This document shows positions 24,482-33,123 of a stretch of 61,036 nucleotides of DNA, piece after piece. A model generated the notes under the pieces. It was given only the letters and a program-made list of their open reading frames with translations. It did no database searches and was not told the origin of the DNA. The DNA is from UBA8919 sp041658185 (GTDB lineage: Bacteria > Elusimicrobiota > UBA8919), in the NCBI GenBank assembly GCA_041658185.1, contig JBBAAR010000014.1, forward strand, positions 1 through 61,036. Reading direction: 5' to 3'. Positions within the stretch are counted from its first letter, which is position 1, and each line of letters starts with the position of its first letter. A program made the position numbers and the translations under genes.

Positions 24482-26803
24482 CTATCTGCCAAACAGCCCT
24501 TTCAAAAGTTTTTCGCCCTCTTTCATTAAAATTCTTTTTGTCTCGTTTTGGGCTGCTGTCTTAAGCATTTTTCCTTTATCAAGCGATACTTTGGGGTTAT
24601 CAAATGTACCTGTTATCGTGAAAGGGAATGTCACACGGCCTTCTTCATCCGCAGTATATTTCGCAAGGTCACCGACGGAATATGCTTTTGTGAATTTTAT
24701 GTCGCCTTTGATGTCCTGAGTAAGTGTAACCAGATTCACATTACCGGAACAGTAGGCATCCAGTTGATCTCCCCCCTCCGTTTTCGTATTTGAAAGGTCA
24801 ACCCTTCCGTTGACAATATTTATCTTACTTGTTATCGTTTTGAAACTTGCATTTTTAATTTCGGGCACATGCGCAAGAAGTACAATCGCTACCGAAAATG
24901 CTTTGAGGTAATTGCCACCGTCAACTTTGACATTTTTTATCTGTGCGGAACCGTTTCCGTTCAAACCGGACATATCCGTTCCGACGCCAGAAATCTTCAT
25001 ATTAGCGTCGGCAATTCCCCACATTTGTCCTTTAAGTTTCAATCCTGTTTCGACCATAAGTTCGTGCAGGTCGTAATTTTTAACCGTTCCGTCAAAAGAA
25101 AATTTGATTTTCTCGAGCGACATCTGGGAAAAATCCGCCGAAAGTGCTCCGGCTATTGTGCCGTTGCACATAGACATTGAAAACGGTTTTATAGTAAAAA
25201 TTGCATTTAAAAGATTTAATTTTGCGAAACAGTCGGAAATTTTATAACCGTTAAAAACTACATTTTTTACTTTTATCTCGCCGGTAAGCGAAAAATCCGG
25301 AGGAATGCCGGCTTTAATTGACTGTTTTTTTGCTGGCGGGAGCGACGGTGATTGCGCCGTTTGAAGTGCAGCAGGTTTTCCCGAAGGGGGCATTTTTATT
25401 TCTATGTTCCCGCCGTCAAGATTAAAACCTATTTCGCCCTTTTTTAAATCAACAATTTTTACCGTGTAAGCAAAATCGGTTTTGCTTATTTTGGCAGTCA
25501 TATCTTTCTGTAATGATTGAACATTTTCAACGCCAAGTTTTCCGGAAACCGCAAGCAATTTTAAGTCACCAACAATTTTTACATCAGAAGACACCATTCC
25601 CGAAAGTCCGAAATCTCTTGTCATCGGAATAATTTGAGCAAGCGTTTTTAAGTCAAACTTTTCAAGCACAATCTTTATATCCGGCTGAATTTTGTTTTTA
25701 GAAATCCCTGCTATTTTGCCGGAGACACCGATTTTGAGTGTGTCAAGTCCGACAGAAACATCATTGATTTTTACGGTATCAAGATTCTCAATCAAAATAT
25801 CAGCCGACAAAAACGCGTTTATGCTTTTCGGTTTATTGAATACGCTTTCAAACGATACATCAACATTTTTTATGTCTATTTTTCCTTTTAACAGAATTTT
25901 TGAGACGGTGCCTGAAATGTCAAAATCAACAACCGGAGAGCCGGAAACGACCAAATCCGCAGGATGCGGGAAAACGCTTATCAGTTTTTCAATCTGTAAT
26001 TTTTCATCTCTTATTTTCACATTAAATGAAATATTATCCGGTTCCATAAATTTTTCAACGTCGCCCGATATTTTCAAACCCGCACCGTTAAGAAGCACAA
26101 TCGCTTCTTTTATTTTTAACTTTTGGCCTTTTATGTCAACCGAACTTTTAAGCGAGACGAAACCGTTTATGTTCTTCTGAAGAATTTCCATTGAGACATC
26201 TACGGAAAACGGTTTTACGAGTGAAATCCCGCTCAACGAAACGTTTATATTTTTGAGCTCGGTGGACATATTCTGCAGGGTTTTGTCTGTAAATTTTATG
26301 TCGCCGGAAGAGATGGCAAGTTTTGAGATGACAAACGCAAACGGAAGTCCATCCATTTTTGCCGACATGGACTTTTCGGGTTTTTCCTTTTTTACAGACG
26401 ATGTGGACTGTGCCACAATTAAATCTGAAAAATTGAAACTGTTGTCTTTATATCTTGTGATATTTATAATCGGTGCGACAAGAATTATTTTATTTATGGA
26501 AATTTCTTTTTTTAGAATCGCAGCCAGATTCGGTTTTATTAAAAATTGCTTCGCTTCTACGAAACTGCCTTCCTTGAATGTAGGTTTTTCCGAAATACGA
26601 AGTCCTTCTACTTTCAACCCCGTAAAACCAACCGAGACATTTTTTATCTCAATCTCCCGACGGAGAAATTCCGACATTTTGGCGACAAGAATTATTTTCA
26701 CTTTTTCCGGCGGATATTTAATTTTAATATAAACAATTCCGCTGATAACCAAAACCATAACAACCGCAGTAAAAATCAATAAAATTTTTTTTAATTTTTT
26801 CAT
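24482..26803 (-). CDS. AsmA-family envelope protein
   Basis: A 773-residue protein with an N-terminal membrane anchor (ILLIFTAVVMVLVISGIVYI) and a long beta-rich periplasmic part. Family signatures include the N-terminal VKIILVAKMSEFLRREIEIKN and the C-terminal AsmA region (LSNTKTEGGDQLDAYCSGNV, TFPFTITGTFDNPKVSLDKG). AsmA-like proteins act as bridges for phospholipid transport between inner and outer membranes, so this supports a two-membrane cell. It starts 24 bases after the tRNA-Ser(UGA) gene and is probably read from the same transcript. Confidence 0.85.
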   Translation of the reverse strand: MKKLKKILLIFTAVVMVLVISGIVYIKIKYPPEKVKIILVAKMSEFLRREIEIKNVSVGFTGLKVEGLRISEKPTFKEGSFVEAKQFLIKPNLAAILKKEISINKIILVAPIINITRYKDNSFNFSDLIVAQSTSSVKKEKPEKSMSAKMDGLPFAFVISKLAISSGDIKFTDKTLQNMSTELKNINVSLSGISLVKPFSVDVSMEILQKNINGFVSLKSSVDIKGQKLKIKEAIVLLNGAGLKISGDVEKFMEPDNISFNVKIRDEKLQIEKLISVFPHPADLVVSGSPVVDFDISGTVSKILLKGKIDIKNVDVSFESVFNKPKSINAFLSADILIENLDTVKINDVSVGLDTLKIGVSGKIAGISKNKIQPDIKIVLEKFDLKTLAQIIPMTRDFGLSGMVSSDVKIVGDLKLLAVSGKLGVENVQSLQKDMTAKISKTDFAYTVKIVDLKKGEIGFNLDGGNIEIKMPPSGKPAALQTAQSPSLPPAKKQSIKAGIPPDFSLTGEIKVKNVVFNGYKISDCFAKLNLLNAIFTIKPFSMSMCNGTIAGALSADFSQMSLEKIKFSFDGTVKNYDLHELMVETGLKLKGQMWGIADANMKISGVGTDMSGLNGNGSAQIKNVKVDGGNYLKAFSVAIVLLAHVPEIKNASFKTITSKINIVNGRVDLSNTKTEGGDQLDAYCSGNVNLVTLTQDIKGDIKFTKAYSVGDLAKYTADEEGRVTFPFTITGTFDNPKVSLDKGKMLKTAAQNETKRILMKEGEKLLKGLFGR

Positions 26804-26826
26804 AATTCCTTGCCTTTATAGAAAAA

Positions 26827-26914
26827 CGGAGAGGGAGGGATTTGAACCCCCGGTGGACTGAAAGTCCACACTGGTTTTCAAGACCAGCGCCATCAGCCGC
26901 TCGGCCACCTCTCC
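26827..26914 (-). tRNA. tRNA-Ser(UGA)
   Basis: A complete class II cloverleaf: acceptor ggagagg at 26914 inward, anticodon TGA in gtctTGAaaacc, a long variable arm, and discriminator G at 26827; CCA is not encoded. It reads UCN codons and is usually essential. Its 5' end is 5 bp from the integrase stop codon; its ancestral promoter is at 55581-55608, beyond the island. Confidence 0.97.
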
Positions 26915-26915
26915 A
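26876..26915. repeat. attL: 40-bp core repeat of the integrated island
   Basis: The 5' half of tRNA-Ser(UGA), from the anticodon loop to the 5' end plus one base, is repeated exactly at 55529-55568. This marks the left boundary of the island. Confidence 0.95.
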
Positions 26916-26919
26916 AATA

Positions 26920-27990
26920 TCATTCTACCGACGATAGTTTTGCTTTTTGTAAGTTATTCACAATTGCTGTTTTGTCCTTTGGTGTCCATATGGTGTCCAT
27001 CTTAACCCCTAAAACCTCAATTGCTTCCCTTAAATGTGTCTTACTAAGATGGGCATATCTGAGTGTCATCTCCAGTGTCCGGTGTCCTAATATCTCTTTT
27101 ACAGTAACAAGGTCAGTCCCGGCCATTACAAGATAACTGGCTGCAGTGTGCCGAAGGTCGTGAAACCTAAAATCATCTACACACGCTTCTCTTACTGTAT
27201 TTTCCCACAAGGAATGAACAGAATGATACTTGCTACCATTACTGTTGCAGAACACATAAACCCCATCAGACCATCCGAAACACTCTTTTAATGTGCGGTG
27301 TAACATACCGCACATAGGAATATTCCTTGTCCTTCCATTTTTGGTATTAGTGATACGAATCAAACCTCTATCCATATCAACATCTTTCCATAGAAGGTCA
27401 AGTATTTCATTCCTTCTCATCCCAGTAGTCAACGCACAAATAACAACAGGTCTGAAATATTGATTACAGGTGTCAAGCAGCCTGTTTATTTCCTCGTGTG
27501 AGAGAAACCGCACTCTTCCATCCGGCTCTTTCAGTTTTTTTATAAACTTAACAGGGTTTTCTGTTGCCTTCCTGTTTCTGATTGCCAGATTAAAAGTTGC
27601 TTTCAGGAAAGCAGTCTCACGATTCACTGTCGCATTTCCGACCTTGTCAATGTTTAACCGCTTAGTCCTGTATTTCTCAATAACCCCAGTACTGATTTCA
27701 CTCAGAACCACATTATCAAAGAACTTTTTTAAATGTCCTACTAAAATAAGGTCTCTGCTGTATGATTTTTTTGAGTTCTTTGAATATTCAAGAAAATCAT
27801 CAAAAATCTCATACAGTTTTGTCTTTGTATCTTTCTTGATGTCAAGAAATCTGCCTTCAGCGATTTGAACCTTTCTTTTAGCAAGAACAAGTTTTGCCAA
27901 CTTACAGTCAATTCCTATTAGCTCTCTTTTCCGTCTACCATTAAAGTAATAATCAATGTAATAGTTATTACCTTTTTTATAGACTGCCAT
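26920..27990 (-). CDS. int: Tyrosine integrase of the tRNA-Ser(UGA) island
   Basis: A 356-residue phage-type integrase. The N-terminal Arm domain is YKKGNNYYIDYYFNGRRKRE. Box I Arg is in CALTTGMRRNEILDLLWKDV. Box II is FRFHDLRHTAASYLVMAGTD, and ILGHRTLEMTLRYAHLSKTH carries the catalytic Tyr. The C-terminal codons for VKMDTIWTPKDK contain two ggtgtccat repeats (26981, 26992) that also occur at the other end of the island, so coding and arm sites overlap. Its stop codon is 5 bp from the tRNA, and a -10-like TAGAAT (26922-26927) lies in its last codons. Confidence 0.95.
   Translation of the reverse strand: MAVYKKGNNYYIDYYFNGRRKRELIGIDCKLAKLVLAKRKVQIAEGRFLDIKKDTKTKLYEIFDDFLEYSKNSKKSYSRDLILVGHLKKFFDNVVLSEISTGVIEKYRTKRLNIDKVGNATVNRETAFLKATFNLAIRNRKATENPVKFIKKLKEPDGRVRFLSHEEINRLLDTCNQYFRPVVICALTTGMRRNEILDLLWKDVDMDRGLIRITNTKNGRTRNIPMCGMLHRTLKECFGWSDGVYVFCNSNGSKYHSVHSLWENTVREACVDDFRFHDLRHTAASYLVMAGTDLVTVKEILGHRTLEMTLRYAHLSKTHLREAIEVLGVKMDTIWTPKDKTAIVNNLQKAKLSSVE
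26981..27000. promoter_or_regulatory. Left arm-type integrase sites inside int
   Basis: ggtgtccat at 26981-26989 and 26992-27000, 11 bp apart, matching three copies at 55397-55427 near the right end. Confidence 0.6.
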
Positions 27991-28021
27991 AGAATTCTCC
28001 TTTTATTGTATTATTTTTATT

Positions 28022-28210
28022 TTAGAAGTCAAGGATTGAATCTTTCCTTTTATCATCTGCCCATTTATTTATTTCTTCAATCGAAAACCTTACTGATTTA
28101 CCGAATTTATAAAACGGGATATTTCTTTGAGCGACAAGATGATAAACAGTTCCCACTGCTAATCCTAAGTATTCAGATAATTCTTTTGGTGAAAGAAATC
28201 GCTTTTCCAT
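28022..28210 (-). CDS. xis: Excisionase-like MerR-family HTH protein
   Basis: A 62-residue protein with one HTH-wing: MEKRFLSPKELSEYLGLAVG, TVYHLVAQRNIPFYKFGKS and VRFSIEEINKW. It precedes the integrase by 31 bases on the same strand, the usual xis-int arrangement, and is a homologue of the protein at 14474-14662. It should promote excision between the two 40-bp repeats. Confidence 0.85.
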   Translation of the reverse strand: MEKRFLSPKELSEYLGLAVGTVYHLVAQRNIPFYKFGKSVRFSIEEINKWADDKRKDSILDF

Positions 28211-28212
28211 TT

Positions 28213-28521
28213 TTATATCGAACCGGATAAATATTCGGTTATGTCTTTTAATTTACAAATTTTCGTTATAACAACCTTGCAGATATTACCGTTAACAATT
28301 TCGATTAGAACCTCGCCAAAAAAAATACCTTCTCTGATTTTTCCTATATATCTCATACAAACACCGACCGATATAATTTCTTCGCTTTTTCTTTCTGCTA
28401 TCGGAAAATATTTTTCTGTTCTTTCAAAACCGACAATAACACTGTCAACAAGTTTCAGATGAAACTCGCCCGTATAGTTAGTACTACATACTTGCAGCAA
28501 CAAATCCTCGTAATTCTTCAT
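28213..28521 (-). CDS. Hypothetical protein of the island left end
   Basis: About 102 residues from the Met at 28521 (MKNYEDLLLQVCSTNYTGEF). It appears to be a beta-rich single domain (VGVCMRYIGKIREGIFFGEV, VVITKICKLK). Not recognised. Its stop is 3 bases before the xis start and it overlaps the preceding DUF5659-like gene, so all are probably one operon with xis and int. Confidence 0.5.
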   Translation of the reverse strand: MKNYEDLLLQVCSTNYTGEFHLKLVDSVIVGFERTEKYFPIAERKSEEIISVGVCMRYIGKIREGIFFGEVLIEIVNGNICKVVITKICKLKDITEYLSGSI

Positions 28522-28525
28522 TTGA

Positions 28526-28813
28526 TTATTTATTAGCATAAAGTTTGTCTTTCAGCGTTTTAATAGCTATTACAAATTTACGGGCATCCATCAAAACTTC
28601 GCGAGAATTCTCTTTTCCGAAATCATAAGCCTCAACAATATTTGCTCGATGAGGAATATCAATAAAAACAAATTGGCATCGTTGAGGATTGGTTCTGTCT
28701 ATGCTAACCAATTCCAGTCCTTTCGCATAGAGGAACGCAGCTGTATAAAAACTGTTTGTGCGGAAATATTGTTTATTCTGGTTCTTATTCATAGTTATTT
28801 TCATATTAGTCAT
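28526..28813 (-). CDS. DUF5659-like small protein
   Basis: About 95 residues matching the DUF5659 pattern of mobile elements: YFRTNSFYTAAFLYAKGLEL, RCQFVFIDI and ARKFVIAIKTLKDKLYANK. The function of the family is unknown. The start may be the Met at 28813, 28804 or 28792. It heads a likely operon with the next small gene, xis and int, so it may be a regulator of element mobility. Confidence 0.6.
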   Translation of the reverse strand: MTNMKITMNKNQNKQYFRTNSFYTAAFLYAKGLELVSIDRTNPQRCQFVFIDIPHRANIVEAYDFGKENSREVLMDARKFVIAIKTLKDKLYANK

Positions 28814-29021
28814 TCCAAAAAATTAGTTTGTGAACTGATTTGATTCATCTGCATAAAATATACAAAAACTAAAACTAAGAATAAATAAGTTTTTTTAAGT
28901 TTTTTTGAGGTTTTTAATAAGTCAGATGATAAAAAAAACTATTTTTTTCAAAATAGTCTCATTTTGGTCTCAAAAAGTCGTAATGGTAATTTATAAGAAA
29001 GGGAAGTATTTTACAGATTAC

Positions 29022-30782
29022 TTATCCGGTAGATTTTACAATAAGTATAAAAGTTTTATTATGAGTAACTATTTCAATAGGCAATTTATTATCTCTAAAT
29101 CGGTTATTTAATCCTTTAATTGCATCTCTAACCTTTTTTTCTACTGGGTCTTTTTTACTATCATCATATTCTGTCTCTTGAGTAATAAATCCAGCAATAC
29201 GAGCAAGAAAAGGAATTCGTGCAAATTTTAAATCTTGTGGAAGTTTACCATTTATATTTTCTTTTTGTTTTGTATTCCATAGTACATTCAATATTTTACT
29301 ACGAGCTCCACGAAATTTATATATTTCATCACCATATCTCATTAAACCTATATTAGATTCATATGATAAATTTAATTTTTTAACTGCATTCGGAATCTTT
29401 TTACCCTCTCTTGTAGTTGTTTGCGCAGAATGATTTACTACTTCACTTTTATCTGATACTGAAATTGTTTTCAGTGCATTTTTGCAAGATTCATCGGAAT
29501 TATTTTTATACGATAATAAGTCTTTATGGAGACCATTAAAAAATTCATTTTCAGGATAATAATCCAAACATCCCTGGATATATTCCAAAGCAGAATTAAT
29601 ATCTTTTGATTGTTGAGGGTTAATCTTTATAAAGCATTTTTTTTCTGATATATTTGCTATTTCTGGAAGTTTTTTTTGTTTGATTAAATAAGCCAAAAGT
29701 CCTTTTGCTTTTGCTCTTTCTTTTGCAAGCTCAGCTATATTGTAATTTTCTATTATGCCTCTCAATGTATTTTCAGCAATATCACCATAATAAAAATCAA
29801 GCAGTTTTATGAAATACCCTTTTTCAAATTCCGGGTTTAATTTCCGGATGGTATCTTTTATTTTGTTAATATCTTTCTTTTCCAAATAGTAATTTAGCAA
29901 ATAATAATAAGATGCTTCTGTTATGTCTTCAGTGTCATGGTCTGTATCAGTTGCTTTCTCAAAATATTCTACTAACTTGTCATTTTTTTTATCTGCAAAA
30001 TAAAGTACCCCTTTCCAGAAGTTAATCACACTAAACCTCATATGAACACTTTCTAAAAACTTCTCGGCTTCGTTAAAGTGCCCTCCTAGATGTAAGTAAC
30101 ACTTCAAATATAAAGAGAGATAGGTCTCAGATTGAATACATTCGTCATACCAAGTAGTATTCAAAGACTCTGATTCTTTTAACAACATTAATAATTTCTC
30201 AAATTCACCATTTTTTTCTAAATATTCCCTTAAAGTTACAAACAAGGTACTGTTATTAGGAAATTTATTTGAACCCATTTCAATAAAACTAATAGCTTGT
30301 GATATATTCTTATTTCTAATATGTAAATATAGCTTATAAAAAAAATTTGGAAAAGTATCCCGCATTCCAATTGCCATATAGATATCATGCGCATTTAGGT
30401 ATTCATTTTTTTCTAATAAATTCTCTTTCAATATATAATATAATGGTCGGCACGATTCTATACCGTGCTGTATTGCCTTTTGTAAAAACTCTCTTGCTTT
30501 CTTTCGGTAGTTATTTTTATTATCACTAAAAAGGAGAAAAACCCGGCCAATAAAAGCTGCTTGATATGATTTTAGTAGTGTTTGGTCATAGATACGTGAT
30601 TTTTTCTCGGCGGTCTTAACTAAAGGCGGGAATACTTCTACGTTTATAGTTATTTTGTCTTTTTCTTGCGTAATAGATTCAATTGAAACTTTAAACGTAT
30701 CTGTTTCTATTGGAGTGGTGGATGGTATTTCTGAAACTATTCCACATGATAAAGGGTATTGAACCGATATGGTTTTACTCAT
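29022..30782 (-). CDS. TPR-like repeat protein with C-terminal winged-helix-like domain
   Basis: A 586-residue protein not assignable to a known family. The first 60 residues are a beta-rich domain (MSKTISVQYPLSCGIVSEIP). The next 350 are helical repeats (SYQAAFIGRVFLLFSDNKNN, FNEAEKFLESVHMRFSVINF, KGVLYFADKKNDKLVEYF). The last 100 (KFRGARSKILNVLWNTKQKE, KVRDAIKGLNNRFRDNKLPI) look like a winged helix resembling those of transcriptional regulators. No ribosome binding site is apparent. It could be a sensor/regulator in the defence island, but this is inference. Confidence 0.5.
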   Translation of the reverse strand: MSKTISVQYPLSCGIVSEIPSTTPIETDTFKVSIESITQEKDKITINVEVFPPLVKTAEKKSRIYDQTLLKSYQAAFIGRVFLLFSDNKNNYRKKAREFLQKAIQHGIESCRPLYYILKENLLEKNEYLNAHDIYMAIGMRDTFPNFFYKLYLHIRNKNISQAISFIEMGSNKFPNNSTLFVTLREYLEKNGEFEKLLMLLKESESLNTTWYDECIQSETYLSLYLKCYLHLGGHFNEAEKFLESVHMRFSVINFWKGVLYFADKKNDKLVEYFEKATDTDHDTEDITEASYYYLLNYYLEKKDINKIKDTIRKLNPEFEKGYFIKLLDFYYGDIAENTLRGIIENYNIAELAKERAKAKGLLAYLIKQKKLPEIANISEKKCFIKINPQQSKDINSALEYIQGCLDYYPENEFFNGLHKDLLSYKNNSDESCKNALKTISVSDKSEVVNHSAQTTTREGKKIPNAVKKLNLSYESNIGLMRYGDEIYKFRGARSKILNVLWNTKQKENINGKLPQDLKFARIPFLARIAGFITQETEYDDSKKDPVEKKVRDAIKGLNNRFRDNKLPIEIVTHNKTFILIVKSTG

Positions 30783-30945
30783 ATTTATTTTAATTTATAT
30801 TTTCTAATTTAATTTTATAATATTTAATTCATTTATTCAAGTTGAATAGTAAAGGTTAAGAGTTATTATCAGAAAAAAGTTTTAGAATTTTCAAGCAAGC
30901 AATAAAAAAAGCAAGGTTTAATCCCTGCCGTCTGAATTACACTCG

Positions 30946-30987
30946 ATTTCCAGGCGTGCGCACTAAGCCGGGCTATGCGACCTCTCC
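30946..30987 (-). pseudogene. 5'-half fragment of a tRNA-Ser(GGA)
   Basis: Minus strand reads ggagaggtcgcatagcccgg from 30987 and continues through a D-arm-like part to an anticodon-loop context gcctGGAaatc. The 3' half does not form a tRNA. The end at the anticodon loop matches the shape of the attachment repeat at 55529-55568, so it is likely an old attachment site. Confidence 0.7.
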
Positions 30988-31088
30988 ATCCGTCTAATAC
31001 TATATTTCACCGTCTAAAACACGCATTTTTTTCAATAAGAACTATGCGGAACTAAAAAGAACCAAAAGCACCTAAAATGAACAAATGT

Positions 31089-31108
31089 AATACCAAATTA
31101 ATACCAAA
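31089..31108. repeat. Arm-like direct repeats beside the tRNA fragment
   Basis: aataccaaa at 31089-31097 and 31100-31108, 11 bp apart and about 100 bp from the fragment's 5' end, resembles the placement of arm sites at the other attachment sites. Confidence 0.45.
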
Positions 31109-31431
31109 GTTTTTAAGCCTTTCTCAGACCCGGGCATGAAAACATATAGCATGTTTTTCTTACTGAGAGATTTTACAAAATTATTTTACTTTTGTCAAAA
31201 CTTTTTGGCAAACATCCCAACACTATTTTTTTTCCGTGGAGGTACCATATAAGCACATGACTACTCATCTGACTACTCACACCAAGCCCCAATTGTTACT
31301 CGATTTGTCAAGTATTTTAGCGCGAGTTAATTAAATTAGAAATTAAAAATTCTAAATCTTAAATAGTAGGTCACCAGCCATCATTCAATTGGATATACGA
31401 AGCCAGAACGGCAAAGGAGACCGGAATTGGC

Positions 31432-33069
31432 TCAGCTTAATTCAGCGTACCTCTTTATAAGTACTCCAGGGAATGACTTAATTTCATAGACCGGTATAGA
31501 ACAATTTTCTATGTCATAATAAAAATGATAATCATTAATTTTTCTTAATTTAGATTTGTTTTCTATTTCCCAACAAATTATACATTTTGTTTGTTTAGGA
31601 TTATGACCATGATCTATAAAATTTTCGAAAACAGCTTCAAATTCTATTGGAACAAAATTTTCGAGAGATGATTCATCATCAATTTGAAAACTAGCAATTA
31701 CATCAATTCCTTCTTTTTTTGTATGTTCCCATGTGATAAAATTTTCAAATGGTAACATATCTAAAGCTTCTAATTTCCAAAAAATTGCCAAGGTATGCAT
31801 TTCTGATTTATCGGGGACCCTGTGTAATATTAAAATTGTCGAATCTTTTTCTATACATACATATTCTTGATTCGGATTACTTAATTTGTCTTGCCTTTCT
31901 CTAACCGCTTTAGCTTTATTTCTTTCATCTTCTTTTCTCTTATTATTTTCAAATTCTTGATACGCGAGCGATTGGCAGAATTCATCGAAACATTTTGAAG
32001 TTAATTTTTTAAATGTTTTAACAATAGTATCATCTCCGAGCTGATTACTGATGTTACTTCTATCAAGATTAAGCTTTGATTCCATTTGGTCGCATTCTAT
32101 TATAAAACTGCATAAATCTTTATATTGCTGAAATTTATTTCCTTTATATTCATAAAATGGTAATTGGAAATATGGGATTCCCTTAACAGAAAGTCTTAAG
32201 CCGGTATTATACCGATGGGGTGATAAACCGAATTTACCAGTATCAAGGGTAAAGCCTCCTTTGAGTATTACTTCAATTTCAATCTCTTTATTTTCTATTG
32301 TAACTTTTTCGATTTTTCTTATAGGTTGATCTGTTGCAACAATTCGCCAATCTCTTTGTCCATGCTCTAAAAATTGAGTTTTAATAAATTTATAACCTAT
32401 CTCCAATTCTTTTTGCTCAGAGCCTATACGTAATATAATTTTAGGAATATGTTTCAATTCTCGAGTACTGCCTACTGCGGAATTCCAATATAAATATCTT
32501 TGTATTTCATCAAAACTATACTGTTTCGAGCCACCGTCATAACCTAACACTTCAATTCTAGTACCCTTTGAATCAGAATTAATGGGTTTTCTTTTTGACA
32601 AATAATAATCTGGAGCTTGTGGTGGTTCATTGAGCAATGAATTTCGCGGATTAATAATATTTAATGTTATATGATCATCCTTAGGATTTCCAGTCCATGT
32701 TTCAAGAAAAAGTTTATGACAGTTCAACATTAATTTTGAACCTAATCCTTTCCAACCCCAATAATCAGCACCTAAACCAGCCGCTTTTGAGAAAGCAAGC
32801 CCAATAAACCTGTCTAATTTACCTGGATTTTCTGAACTACCCGTATATGTCATTCCAAGACCATTATCTTTAAGAATAAACGATGAATTGTATTCCGGGT
32901 GACTATAATGCTGAATTGCAATATTTTGTGCATTTACTTCTGGTGCCATCATATTGCTTAAAGCTTCACGTAACATATCTAATGGATGAGATCGGCTCTC
33001 CATAATTTGTTTAAAAGCACTTAAATCGTGGATTTGTGGTTTTATTTTTTCAGCACTAGAAGCATCCAT
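31432..33069 (-). CDS. GHKL (histidine-kinase-like) ATPase of the defence cluster
   Basis: A 545-residue protein with a complete Bergerat ATP-binding fold: N box MLREALSNMMAPE (Glu35, Asn39), G1 box LKDNGLGM (Asp68) and G2 box WGWKGLGSKL (about 105-112). The C-terminal half is unlike MutL or Hsp90 and has a basic coiled segment (NKRKEDERNKAKAVRERQDK) and a beta-rich end. MORC-like GHKL proteins act as ATP-gated DNA clamps, and several phage-defence systems use them. It is the last gene after hsdM, 55 bases downstream on the same strand, so it probably belongs to this methylation-linked system. Confidence 0.75.
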   Translation of the reverse strand: MDASSAEKIKPQIHDLSAFKQIMESRSHPLDMLREALSNMMAPEVNAQNIAIQHYSHPEYNSSFILKDNGLGMTYTGSSENPGKLDRFIGLAFSKAAGLGADYWGWKGLGSKLMLNCHKLFLETWTGNPKDDHITLNIINPRNSLLNEPPQAPDYYLSKRKPINSDSKGTRIEVLGYDGGSKQYSFDEIQRYLYWNSAVGSTRELKHIPKIILRIGSEQKELEIGYKFIKTQFLEHGQRDWRIVATDQPIRKIEKVTIENKEIEIEVILKGGFTLDTGKFGLSPHRYNTGLRLSVKGIPYFQLPFYEYKGNKFQQYKDLCSFIIECDQMESKLNLDRSNISNQLGDDTIVKTFKKLTSKCFDEFCQSLAYQEFENNKRKEDERNKAKAVRERQDKLSNPNQEYVCIEKDSTILILHRVPDKSEMHTLAIFWKLEALDMLPFENFITWEHTKKEGIDVIASFQIDDESSLENFVPIEFEAVFENFIDHGHNPKQTKCIICWEIENKSKLRKINDYHFYYDIENCSIPVYEIKSFPGVLIKRYAELS

Positions 33070-33123
33070 ATAATTCTCCTTTAAGTATTATTATCTTTTG
33101 CCCAGTAACATTAATAATAGTAG

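Larger units (their letters stand above)
30783..31431. other. Gene-free stretch with a tRNA fragment and arm-like repeats
   Basis: About 650 bases without a supportable gene. It holds the tRNA-Ser(GGA)-like fragment (30946-30987) and two 11-bp-spaced aataccaaa repeats (31089, 31100). The rest, including the approach to the GHKL gene end, shows nothing I recognise. Confidence 0.6.
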
